From Glycocaulis alkaliphilus (lineage in GTDB: Bacteria > Pseudomonadota > Alphaproteobacteria > Caulobacterales > Maricaulaceae): DNA of 64,000 nt. Positions 57,673-64,000 of this stretch are shown piece by piece (position 1 is the stretch's first letter; each line of letters begins with the position of its first letter). The position numbers and the translations under genes were made by a program. The notes under the pieces were generated by a model. That model did no database searches. It was given only the letters and a program-made list of their open reading frames with translations, and had not been told where the DNA came from. The stretch spans positions 248,001-312,000 of the forward strand of contig NZ_CP018911.1 in NCBI RefSeq assembly GCF_004000605.1, read 5' to 3'.

Positions 57673-58616
57673 CCCACCGCCTCCGATACCGGCTCGAGCC
57701 TCGCGCCGCGCGAGTTTATCGCGGCGTGATAGATGTGCGCCGACTGCCCCGCGGCGGCGAAAGCCGCGCGCATGGCCTCTTCAACATGCTCGCGGTCGCT
57801 CTCCTGGCACCAGGCAAACATGGATGGTCCCGACCCGGAGAATGAACAGCCCAGCGCGCCGGCCTGCAAGGCGGCAGCTTTCACGGCCGGGAGGGCGGGC
57901 AGCAGATAGCGGCGCTGGGGCTCGACCAGCACATCATCCAGTCCGGCACGGATCAGATCATGATCGTCTGCTGCGCAGCCCGCGACAAAGGCCGCCAGCC
58001 TGCGCGAATGTTCGACAACCGTCTCCATGGCCACGGACGGACGCAGTATCCCGCGCGCGGCGCGTGTCTCGATTTCGGCATCCGGGTGGGCAACGATGGA
58101 GACAAGGCCCGATGGCGCCGGTATGCGCCGCACCTGAGAGGCGTCCAGCCTGGCGGCAATAACCAGCCCGCCCAGAAGGCTTGCCATGACATTGTCCCAG
58201 GGCGGCGGATCAGACGATACGCGCTCGCCCTCAAGGCCGAAGGGCAAAAGCTCTGCATGAGGATAGGGCTTGTCGAGCAGGGCGTTGACGGCAACAGCGG
58301 CCGCAACCGCCGAGGCGGCAGACCCGCCCATGCCCGCGCTGAGCGGGACGCCTTTGTCGATGTCCAGCCTTACGCCGAAATCGGCTCCGGCATCATCCAG
58401 AAGGGCTTTGGCGGCCGCCAGCGCGGTATTGCGCTCGGGGGAATCGGGCAGGCTCTTCAACCGGCCGGACACCTTGCCAAGCCGCACGCCGGGCTCGGCC
58501 TCGCGCCGCGCCGTGACCTCGTCCTGAAGGGCGTCGAAAGCCTGGCCCAGAATGTCAAACCCCGGCCCGACATTGCCGATACTGGCCGGCGCACTCGCTC
58601 TTGCGATGTCTGTCAT
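57669..58616 (-). CDS. thrB: Homoserine kinase (GHMP family)
   Basis: This 315-residue GHMP kinase phosphorylates homoserine. It begins MTDIARASAPASIGNVGPGF, has the phosphate loop VPLSAGMGGSAASAVAAAVA and the C-terminal GCSFSGSGPSMFAWC. The open frame starts at 58643 and ATG 58625 is possible, but 58616 has AAGGA upstream and the family's normal start. It is the GHMP type of homoserine kinase as in enterobacteria, not the ChoK-like (ThrB2) type common in many alphaproteobacteria. It lies 30 bases after thrA. Confidence 0.94.
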   Translation of the reverse strand: MTDIARASAPASIGNVGPGFDILGQAFDALQDEVTARREAEPGVRLGKVSGRLKSLPDSPERNTALAAAKALLDDAGADFGVRLDIDKGVPLSAGMGGSAASAVAAAVAVNALLDKPYPHAELLPFGLEGERVSSDPPPWDNVMASLLGGLVIAARLDASQVRRIPAPSGLVSIVAHPDAEIETRAARGILRPSVAMETVVEHSRRLAAFVAGCAADDHDLIRAGLDDVLVEPQRRYLLPALPAVKAAALQAGALGCSFSGSGPSMFAWCQESDREHVEEAMRAAFAAAGQSAHIYHAAINSRGARLEPVSEAVG

Positions 58617-58646
58617 CGCGCGCATCCTTTCCTTGCCGCCCATCGG

Positions 58647-60428
58647 TCAGGCCCTCAGCAGTGCAGGCGCTCTGGACGGTGCCGATGCGGCGGGTTCCGC
58701 GCGATCAGGCTCCGACAGTCCGCGATGAATGTCCATGATGTCTGCAAACACCGCTGCAGCGGTCGGCCAGCGTCCGGCGCCCTTGCCAAACAGGGTGATT
58801 TCGCCGCCGTCTGCGTGGACAAGGGTGAATCGGTTCTCCTCGTTGCGGGCGCCCGCCAGCGGGTGCTCCACGGGTACCGCGCGCACCCGTACTTCTGCCT
58901 TCACCTCTCCGTTTTCAGATAGCTCGCAAACGCCGATCTGCTTGAAAGCCATGCCCTCGTCACGGGCAGATTTCACGGCTGCAGGGTCAATGTCGGCCAG
59001 CGAGTCCTTGGGTATGCCGGCGGGATCAACCGCCTTGCCGAAAGCGGCCCGGATAAGCAGGGACAGCTTGTCGGCAGCGTCATGACCTTCAACATCGGCT
59101 GCCGGATCGGCTTCGGCAAACCCCAGGCGTTGCGCTTCTTTCACCGCACGGTCGAACGCGTCGCCTGCGGCCAGCCGGTCCAGCAGAAAGTTCGCCGTGC
59201 CGTTCATCACGCCTTCAATCCGCGCAGCTCCGCCAGTGGCGGCCAGCCGGTCCAGCGTTTCCAGAATGGGCGTGCCGCCACCGACAGCGGCGCTGAAGGA
59301 GAGCCGGGCTCCACCGTCACGCGCGGCGGCGTGCAGACGGTCATAATGGCGGGCAAGGGCCGCCTTGTTCGCGGTGACGATATGGGCACCGCGGTGCAGG
59401 GCATCGGCCATTATGTCCGCAGGCAGCTCGGCGCCGCCCAGAAGCTCCACCACCAGATCCGGCTCGCCCGAGAGTGCGGCATCAAGAGTATCGGTGAAGC
59501 GTACCGGGCCATTACCTGGCCGCGATGCCGTATTGCGGACGAGTACGGGATTGATCTCAAACAGATCTGGCCGCGAACGCAGATGAGCTAGCACGCCTGC
59601 GCCGACGGCGCCGCAACCCAGCAGCGAAACGCGTAAACGCCGCGCCGGCCTCGCTGCCGCCTTGCGGGCCGGAGCCGCGCAGATGCGGGTGGCATCACCG
59701 GCGCCCATGGCTGCGATCTCGATGACGAGATTGGCAGCCTTCGCCGCCGCGATGGCCTTGGGTTGTATCAGGCCCGCGCTGACATCGGCGGCCGCGTCAT
59801 AGTCCAGCTCTGCATAGCGTTCTGCCTGCGGGTTCTCGGCCGGATCTTCGGCGTAGACGCCGTCCACGTCCTTGATCAGGCGGACGCGCGCCGCCCCGCA
59901 CTGCGCCGCAAAGAAGACCGCCGTCAGATCGGTGCCGCCACGTCCGAGCGTGACAGCGCCGAAACGGGCATGCATGGCGGTGAATCCCGGTACGGCCAGC
60001 ACTTCATGATTGCAGAGCGCGTCTGCCACGGCCCGTCTGTCCAGCGCGCACAGATCGGCGTCCATCGGATCGCCCTCGGCTTCCAGTCCGATTTCATGCG
60101 GGTCCAGAACGCTCGTACGAACGCCGATCCGTCCCAGGGCCAGCCCCATCAGGGCGGCGGAGCGCAGCTCGCCCACCCTGGCAAGCCGTGCCATCGTGGC
60201 GGCGTGGGGCGTCGCCCCGCCGCCGCCAACCAGCTCGCCCTGCGCCAGCAGCGCATCGGTTTCTCCGGCGAGCGCGGAGACCACGGCGATGACTTTCTCG
60301 CCGCGCCGCACATGGCGGAAAACTTCCTGCGCTGCCGCGTCGTAATCGGCTTCTGATCCGAGCACGGAGCTGCCGAACTTGAGCACGCAAAGGGGCGCTG
60401 CGCCGGCTTTCATCGATTGGGGTTTCAT
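58647..60428 (-). CDS. thrA: Bifunctional aspartate kinase-homoserine dehydrogenase without ACT domains
   Basis: This is a 593-residue fusion. The N-terminal aspartokinase domain (about 12-255) has LKFGSSVLGSEADYD, GRGGTDLTAVFFAAQCGA and KDVDGVYAEDP. The homoserine dehydrogenase (about 265-575) has RLRVSLLGCGAVGAGVLAHL, VTANKAALARHY, GVMNGTANFLLD and GHDAADKLSLLIRAAFGK. The regulatory ACT domains that separate the two in the E. coli enzyme (820 residues) are absent, as the size shows, so allosteric inhibition by threonine through those domains is not expected. Transcription attenuation at the leader upstream may be the main control. Confidence 0.93.
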   Translation of the reverse strand: MKPQSMKAGAAPLCVLKFGSSVLGSEADYDAAAQEVFRHVRRGEKVIAVVSALAGETDALLAQGELVGGGGATPHAATMARLARVGELRSAALMGLALGRIGVRTSVLDPHEIGLEAEGDPMDADLCALDRRAVADALCNHEVLAVPGFTAMHARFGAVTLGRGGTDLTAVFFAAQCGAARVRLIKDVDGVYAEDPAENPQAERYAELDYDAAADVSAGLIQPKAIAAAKAANLVIEIAAMGAGDATRICAAPARKAAARPARRLRVSLLGCGAVGAGVLAHLRSRPDLFEINPVLVRNTASRPGNGPVRFTDTLDAALSGEPDLVVELLGGAELPADIMADALHRGAHIVTANKAALARHYDRLHAAARDGGARLSFSAAVGGGTPILETLDRLAATGGAARIEGVMNGTANFLLDRLAAGDAFDRAVKEAQRLGFAEADPAADVEGHDAADKLSLLIRAAFGKAVDPAGIPKDSLADIDPAAVKSARDEGMAFKQIGVCELSENGEVKAEVRVRAVPVEHPLAGARNEENRFTLVHADGGEITLFGKGAGRWPTAAAVFADIMDIHRGLSEPDRAEPAASAPSRAPALLRA

Positions 60429-60478
60429 GGCGGTGTCCTGTCTGGTGCTGAAAGTCTGGCCGGGTGGTTCAAGGCACG

Positions 60479-60509
60479 AAAAAACCCGCTCGCCGGGTGG
60501 GGAGCGGGT
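60479..60509 (-). terminator. Attenuator terminator of the thr operon
   Basis: On the minus strand ACCCGCTC and GAGCGGGT form an eight-base-pair stem (60509-60502 and 60491-60484) followed by TTTTTT. It lies 32 bases after the leader-peptide stop and about 50 before thrA, the position of a classic attenuator terminator. Confidence 0.85.
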
Positions 60510-60540
60510 CGGTTTGGTGTGGTGAGGTTTACCTGCCTCG

Positions 60541-60687
60541 TCAGACCATATCCGCTCCGCCCCCGGTGCCGCCGGTGGTGGTGATGATGATCGTGGTAAT
60601 GGTGATCTGAAGCGCAGGCACAGCGCGGCCGCCTCGGGCTTCAGCCCGGACGGTGGCGTTGCTGGTGAAGGCGTTAAGCGCCGACAT
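60541..60687 (-). CDS. thrL: thr operon leader peptide (Thr/Ile-rich)
   Basis: This 48-codon frame begins MSALNAFTSNATVRAEARGG and contains QITITTIIITTTGGTGGGA, with seven threonines and five isoleucines in 14 residues (ITITTIIITTTGGT). GAGGAAG lies seven bases before the ATG. The composition, position 113 bases upstream of thrA and the terminator hairpin between them match the E. coli thrL attenuator, whose leader is also a Thr/Ile run. Ribosome stalling at Thr or Ile codons when these are scarce should prevent the terminator from forming. Confidence 0.88.
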   Translation of the reverse strand: MSALNAFTSNATVRAEARGGRAVPALQITITTIIITTTGGTGGGADMV

Positions 60688-60990
60688 TGATCTGCTTCCT
60701 CAATCTGACCGGCAAACGCATTGCTGCGGCTGCTAAGACTTGCTCAGCTTCGGTGCAAATTGTGCGCGGCGTCAAACAAAATTTTCCAGAAATGTCTCCA
60801 AAGCACACGGAATTTGACCCGGAAGCGGGTATAAGATGCTGAAAAAATTGTAGAAAATAAAAATTACACTAAGCGCCAAATTTCCTCTTGCGCTTTTGCT
60901 GCGCTTGGCTCACGGTTTTTGCAGATGCGAGACGTATCGGTTTCGCGCCGCCAAAACGCAGCCGTCAGGGCTGATGAAGGAAACAGAAGC
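60688..60990. promoter_or_regulatory. Divergent promoter region of thr and ilv operons
   Basis: This is a 303-base gene-free stretch between the two leader peptides. It is AT-rich around 60830-60890 with TATAAGAT at 60830 and GAAAAAATTGTAGAAAATAA after it, and TTGACC upstream at 60818, so at least one promoter is here. No clear repressor palindrome is seen. Both operons should be fired from this interval in opposite directions. Confidence 0.55.
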
Positions 60991-61131
60991 ATGAGCCGCC
61001 GCGCCATTGCCATGGCTGCCCGCGCAGAGCGCGAGACCCGGACACGGATGATTGCCGTGACCGGGCTCATTACGCTTGTACTTGTGATTGTACTTACCAT
61101 TCCCATACCGGGAGCGGTTGTCCCTGCCTGA
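60991..61131 (+). CDS. ilvL: ilv operon leader peptide (Ile/Val/Leu-rich)
   Basis: This 46-codon frame starts [20 protein letters not shown] and ends [26 protein letters not shown], with a run of Ile, Val and Leu codons directly before a proline-glycine end. GAAGGA precedes the ATG by nine bases. The pattern matches the E. coli ilvL leader (VVISVVVIIIPPCG). A terminator hairpin follows 28 bases after the stop, then ilvC. The frame can be extended upstream to 60919, but the Arg-rich ATG at 60991 has the better ribosome site. Confidence 0.88.
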   Translation: MSRRAIAMAARAERETRTRMIAVTGLITLVLVIVLTIPIPGAVVPA

Positions 61132-61158
61132 CGGTCCATACAAGACCTGAAATGCAAG

Positions 61159-61195
61159 AACCCCCGCTCCCACCCGGAAGCGGGGGTTTTCTTTT
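61159..61195 (+). terminator. Attenuator terminator of the ilv operon
   Basis: AACCCCCGCT (61159-61168) and AGCGGGGGTT (61179-61188) form a ten-base-pair stem followed by TTCTTTT. It lies between the leader peptide and ilvC, 39 bases before the ilvC start, and should stop transcription unless the leader ribosome stalls. Confidence 0.9.
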
Positions 61196-61226
61196 GCGCC
61201 AAACGCACACCAAGGAGACCTCGAGA

Positions 61227-62243
61227 ATGCAAGCCCGGATCTACACAGACAACGATGCCAACCCGTCCGCGATAAAGCCGGGGCCGGTGGCCATTATCGG
61301 CTATGGCAGTCAGGGCCGCGCCCATGCGCGCAATCTGCGCGACAGCGGCCATGATGTGATTGTCGGCGCGCGCGCCGGCGGCCGGGCGGAGGCTGCGGCG
61401 AAGGGAGACGGTTTTGCCGTGATGAGCCCGGCCGAGGCCGCAAAGGCCGCTTCGCTGATCGCACTTCTGACCCCCGATATGAGCCATGCCGAGGTTTATA
61501 CCCGCGACATTGCGCCGAATATGAGCGCAGGCGACGCCCTGCTGGTCGCGCACGGCTTTTCCATCCATTACGGCCAGATCCAGCCTGCGAAGGACGTCGA
61601 TGTCATCCTCGTCGCTCCCAAAGGGCCGGGCGATCTGGTCCGCCGCGAGTATGAGCGCGGGGCTGGCGTGCCGAGCCTCTTTGCCGTCTGGCAGGATGCG
61701 TCCGGAAAGGCGCGTGACAAGGCGCTGGCCTATTGCGCGGGCAATGGCGGCACGGCGGGCGGCGCCATCGAGACCACATTTGCCGAGGAAACCGAAACCG
61801 ATCTCTTCGGAGAGCAGGCGGTTTTGTGCGGGGGGGCCAGCGAGCTGGTCATCGCTGGCTACGAGACACTGGTGGAGGCCGGGTACCAGCCTGAAGTGGC
61901 CTATTTCGAGTGCCTGCACGAGCTGAAGCTGATCGTCGACCTCATGTATGAGGGCGGTCTCGCCAAGATGCATTCCTTCATCTCGGAGACCGCCAAATAT
62001 GGCGATCTGGTTTCCGGTCCGCGGGTCATCAATGCCGAGACCAGAGAGCGCATGCGCGAGGTGCTGCGCGACATCCAGACAGGCAGCTTTGCCCGCGACT
62101 GGGTGCTGGAAAATCAGGCAGGCAAGCCGCGCTATGCAGCTCTCCTGCGCGAGGATCTCGACCAGCCGATCGAGCACACCGGCGAGCGCCTGCGTGCGCG
62201 CATGGGCTGGCTGCAGCCCGGCGCGAATGCCGGTCAGGCGTAG
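61227..62243 (+). CDS. ilvC: Ketol-acid reductoisomerase
   Basis: This 338-residue enzyme converts acetolactate to dihydroxyisovalerate with NADPH and magnesium. The ATG at 61227 ([20 protein letters not shown]) has AAGGAG upstream; the frame from 61152 is over-extended into the attenuator. The nucleotide-binding [17 protein letters not shown], the Mg-binding region [12 protein letters not shown] and [18 protein letters not shown] are present. It is the short, class I type. First structural gene of the attenuated ilv operon. Confidence 0.95.
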   Translation: MQARIYTDNDANPSAIKPGPVAIIGYGSQGRAHARNLRDSGHDVIVGARAGGRAEAAAKGDGFAVMSPAEAAKAASLIALLTPDMSHAEVYTRDIAPNMSAGDALLVAHGFSIHYGQIQPAKDVDVILVAPKGPGDLVRREYERGAGVPSLFAVWQDASGKARDKALAYCAGNGGTAGGAIETTFAEETETDLFGEQAVLCGGASELVIAGYETLVEAGYQPEVAYFECLHELKLIVDLMYEGGLAKMHSFISETAKYGDLVSGPRVINAETRERMREVLRDIQTGSFARDWVLENQAGKPRYAALLREDLDQPIEHTGERLRARMGWLQPGANAGQA

Positions 62244-62261
62244 AAGGCAGGGAACCGGATC

Positions 62262-63959
62262 ATGACGCCCGCATCGCCCCCCAAACTGGATACAAGGCCG
62301 GACACGCGTTCGGGTGCGCAGCTGGTCATCGACGCGCTGGAGCATCAGGGTGTGAGCCATGTCTTCGGCTATCCGGGCGGCGCGATCATGCCGGTCTATG
62401 ACGCGCTGACGGCCTCCAGCCTGAAGCATATTCTGGTCCGCCACGAACAGGCCGCAGCGCTCGCCGCTGATGCCTGGGCGCGGGTGACAGGCAAGCCTGG
62501 CGTGTGTCTGGCCACCTCTGGCCCAGGAGCGACCAATCTCGTCACCGGGCTGGCCAATGCCTTCATGGATTGCGTGCCCATGGTGGCCATCACGGGTCAG
62601 GTGGCGACCCCTCTGATGGGCACTGACGCCTTTCAGGAGATCGACACTTTCGGCCTCACCCTGCCGGTCGTGAAGCATTCCTGGCTGGTGCGCGATGCGG
62701 CGGACATCCCTGACGTTTTTGCTGAGGCTTTCCACTTTGCCAGATCGGGCAGGCCCGGCCCGGTTCTGATTGATCTTCCCAAGGACGTAACGCAGGCAAA
62801 CGGCATTTCCCCCCGTTCGTTGGCCTGCCGGACGGCGGCGCGGGCCGTGTTTCCCCTGGATGCGAAGGCGCTCGCTGCTGCGGACCGTCTGATCGCTTCG
62901 GCCCGCCGCCCCGTCCTCTATTTCGGCGGCGGCATTGCGCTGGGCAGGGCCGAGGACGCGTTGCGCGCCTTCTTCCAGCGGTCGCGCATTCCTGCCGTGG
63001 CCACGCTGAAGGGCCTGGGCGCGCTACCCACCGACTGGCCGGGCTTTCTCGGCATGCTGGGCATGCACGGCACGCGGGCTGCCAACATGGCGGTGCATGA
63101 CAGCGATCTGCTGATCTGTGTCGGTGCGCGCTTTGATGACCGGGCCACCGGCCGGCTGGACACGTTCGCCGCCAATGCCCGCGTTGTGCATATCGATGGC
63201 GATGCAGCGGAAATCTCCAAGCTGCGTGAGGCAGATGTGGCACTGGCGGGTGATGTTGCTGCAATCCTCTCCGCCCTGTCTGGCCAGACAGGGCCGATTG
63301 ATGGCTGGCGGCGCACCTGCGAGGAGAATGCCGGGCGCTGGGCCTTCCGCTATGACGCGCCGGGTTCGGGCGTCTATGCGCCTGCCTTGCTCAAACAGAT
63401 CTCCGAAGCCGCCGGGGACAAGTTCATCGCCACCTGCGATGTTGGCCAGCACCAGATGTGGGTGGCCCAGCATTGCCGCTTCTCACGGCCGCAAGCCCAT
63501 CTGACCAGTGCCGGGCTCGGCACGATGGGCTATGGCCTGCCAGCAGGTATAGGCGCGGCTCTGGCCGAGCCGGACGCGACGGTTGTCACCATCAGCGGTG
63601 ACGGCTCCATCATGATGAATATTCAGGAGCTGGCGACCCTGCGCCGCTATCGCATCCCGCTGAAAATCGTCCTTATCGACAACGCCCAGCTCGGCATGGT
63701 CCGTCAGTGGCAGGAGCTGTTCTACGAGGAGAATTTCTCCGAGGTCGATCTCTGGGATAATCCCGACTTTGCCGAGCTCGCACGAGCCTTCGGCATCGAG
63801 GCGTTCACGCTGGACCGCCGGGCCGATGTGCCGGGCGCCGTGGAGCGTCTTCTGTCCACGCGCGGGCCGGTCCTGTGCCATGTGCGCATCGACCCGCGTG
63901 AAAATGTCTGGCCGCTTGTGCCGCCGGGCAAAGCCAATTCCGACATGATGGAGGCCTGA
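62262..63959 (+). CDS. ilvB: Acetolactate synthase large subunit
   Basis: This 565-residue thiamine-diphosphate and FAD enzyme makes acetolactate or acetohydroxybutyrate. The conserved Glu in HEQAAALAADAWARVTGK, GPGATNLVTGLANAFMD, the FAD region, and the ThDP-binding GDGSIMMNIQELATLRRYRI with the Asn of the metal site in IDNAQLGM are visible. The size fits IlvG/IlvB-type catalytic subunits. It lies 18 bases after ilvC. The next gene begins three bases after its stop and is probably the regulatory subunit. Confidence 0.95.
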   Translation: MTPASPPKLDTRPDTRSGAQLVIDALEHQGVSHVFGYPGGAIMPVYDALTASSLKHILVRHEQAAALAADAWARVTGKPGVCLATSGPGATNLVTGLANAFMDCVPMVAITGQVATPLMGTDAFQEIDTFGLTLPVVKHSWLVRDAADIPDVFAEAFHFARSGRPGPVLIDLPKDVTQANGISPRSLACRTAARAVFPLDAKALAAADRLIASARRPVLYFGGGIALGRAEDALRAFFQRSRIPAVATLKGLGALPTDWPGFLGMLGMHGTRAANMAVHDSDLLICVGARFDDRATGRLDTFAANARVVHIDGDAAEISKLREADVALAGDVAAILSALSGQTGPIDGWRRTCEENAGRWAFRYDAPGSGVYAPALLKQISEAAGDKFIATCDVGQHQMWVAQHCRFSRPQAHLTSAGLGTMGYGLPAGIGAALAEPDATVVTISGDGSIMMNIQELATLRRYRIPLKIVLIDNAQLGMVRQWQELFYEENFSEVDLWDNPDFAELARAFGIEAFTLDRRADVPGAVERLLSTRGPVLCHVRIDPRENVWPLVPPGKANSDMMEA

Positions 63960-63962
63960 GCC

Positions 63963-64000
63963 ATGACCACACAGATCGATATCGATTTCCTGCCCGCCGA
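63963..64000 (+). CDS. Start of the next ilv gene, probable small ACT subunit (truncated by window)
   Basis: GGAGGCCTGAGCC is followed by an ATG at 63963 and 12 codons (MTTQIDIDFLPA) before the window ends. The position right after ilvB is where the small regulatory subunit of acetolactate synthase (IlvM/IlvN-type ACT protein) is normally found, and the short N-terminus is compatible. Too little is visible to be sure. Confidence 0.5.
   Translation, partial: MTTQIDIDFLPA

Noticed and set aside
60541-60687. Whether the Thr/Ile run is simply a low-complexity repeat such as ATC/ACC
   Set aside because: The frame has a start, ribosome site and stop, precedes a terminator and the thr genes, and is mirrored by a second, different leader before ilvC, so chance repeat is unlikely.
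60864-62735. 623-codon open frame on the minus strand across ilvC
   Set aside because: It is antisense to ilvC and the ilv leader, which have clear motifs, ribosome sites and attenuator; the translated sequence shows no family features and is rich in typical reverse-frame residues.

Overview
The window looks like chromosome of an alphaproteobacterium, most likely an aquatic Maricaulales/Hyphomonadaceae-type or Caulobacterales-type organism. The evidence is high GC content, a NepR-EcfG-PhyR general stress response module with GGAAC-N16-CGTT promoters, large TonB-dependent receptors with C-terminal aromatic residues, an Anbu/ATP-grasp/alpha-E/transglutaminase operon and NAGGN osmolyte genes. 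No rRNA, intact tRNA or CRISPR array was seen. The genus is inference. Layout: 1-5460 is the right end of an integrative element, all on the minus strand: P4-type integrase, a small DGVP-motif protein, an AlpA-like regulator, a primase-helicase and small unknown genes. It differs from its surroundings in base use (many CTAG tetramers) and abuts an IS3-family scar (5634-5990). 6025-9406 is a compact cluster: unknown protein, TIR-like/TM/TPR protein, DP-EP-like protein, XRE regulator. 9701-11618 is a divergent LysR and aldo/keto reductase pair. 11836-15835 is the Anbu peptidase operon. 16327-20831 holds a TonB receptor, a phosphodiester glycosidase and a propeller-like exported protein. 21112-32389 is a likely D-glutamate/D-amino-acid peptide utilisation locus: XRE-cupin regulator, TonB receptor, membrane-anchored serine hydrolase, DgcA racemase, DgcN N-acetyltransferase, YkvI-type transporter and a periplasmic D-aminoacylase. 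A shared operator-like sequence lies in front of the receptor and of the D-aminoacylase. 32512-34509 is an ATP-grasp ligase plus class-I glutamine-amidotransferase-fold hydrolase, preceded by a near-perfect EcfG promoter so close to the ATG that the mRNA should be leaderless. 35181-41554 is the general stress core: histidine kinase, EcfG, NepR, divergent PhyR, DUF1328, a PRC-barrel protein, a stand-alone sigma-like protein, a Crp/Fnr regulator and CsbD. Five EcfG-type promoters can be read directly in the window. 41781-46540 is the three-gene NAGGN osmoprotectant operon. 46537-54665 is mixed metabolism: EAL phosphodiesterase, TesB thioesterase, aminotransferase, DUF4197, amidohydrolase, alpha/beta hydrolase, lycopene-cyclase-like flavoprotein. 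54662-64000 is amino-acid biosynthesis: a minus-strand thrA-thrB-thrC-ilvD operon and a divergent ilvC-ilvB-(ACT subunit) operon. Each is preceded by a short leader peptide rich in the regulated amino acids (Thr/Ile, and Ile/Val/Leu) and a rho-independent terminator, i.e. two back-to-back transcription attenuators. Several starts were moved from the longest open frame to an internal codon with a clear Shine-Dalgarno sequence or ATGA overlap; each case is stated.
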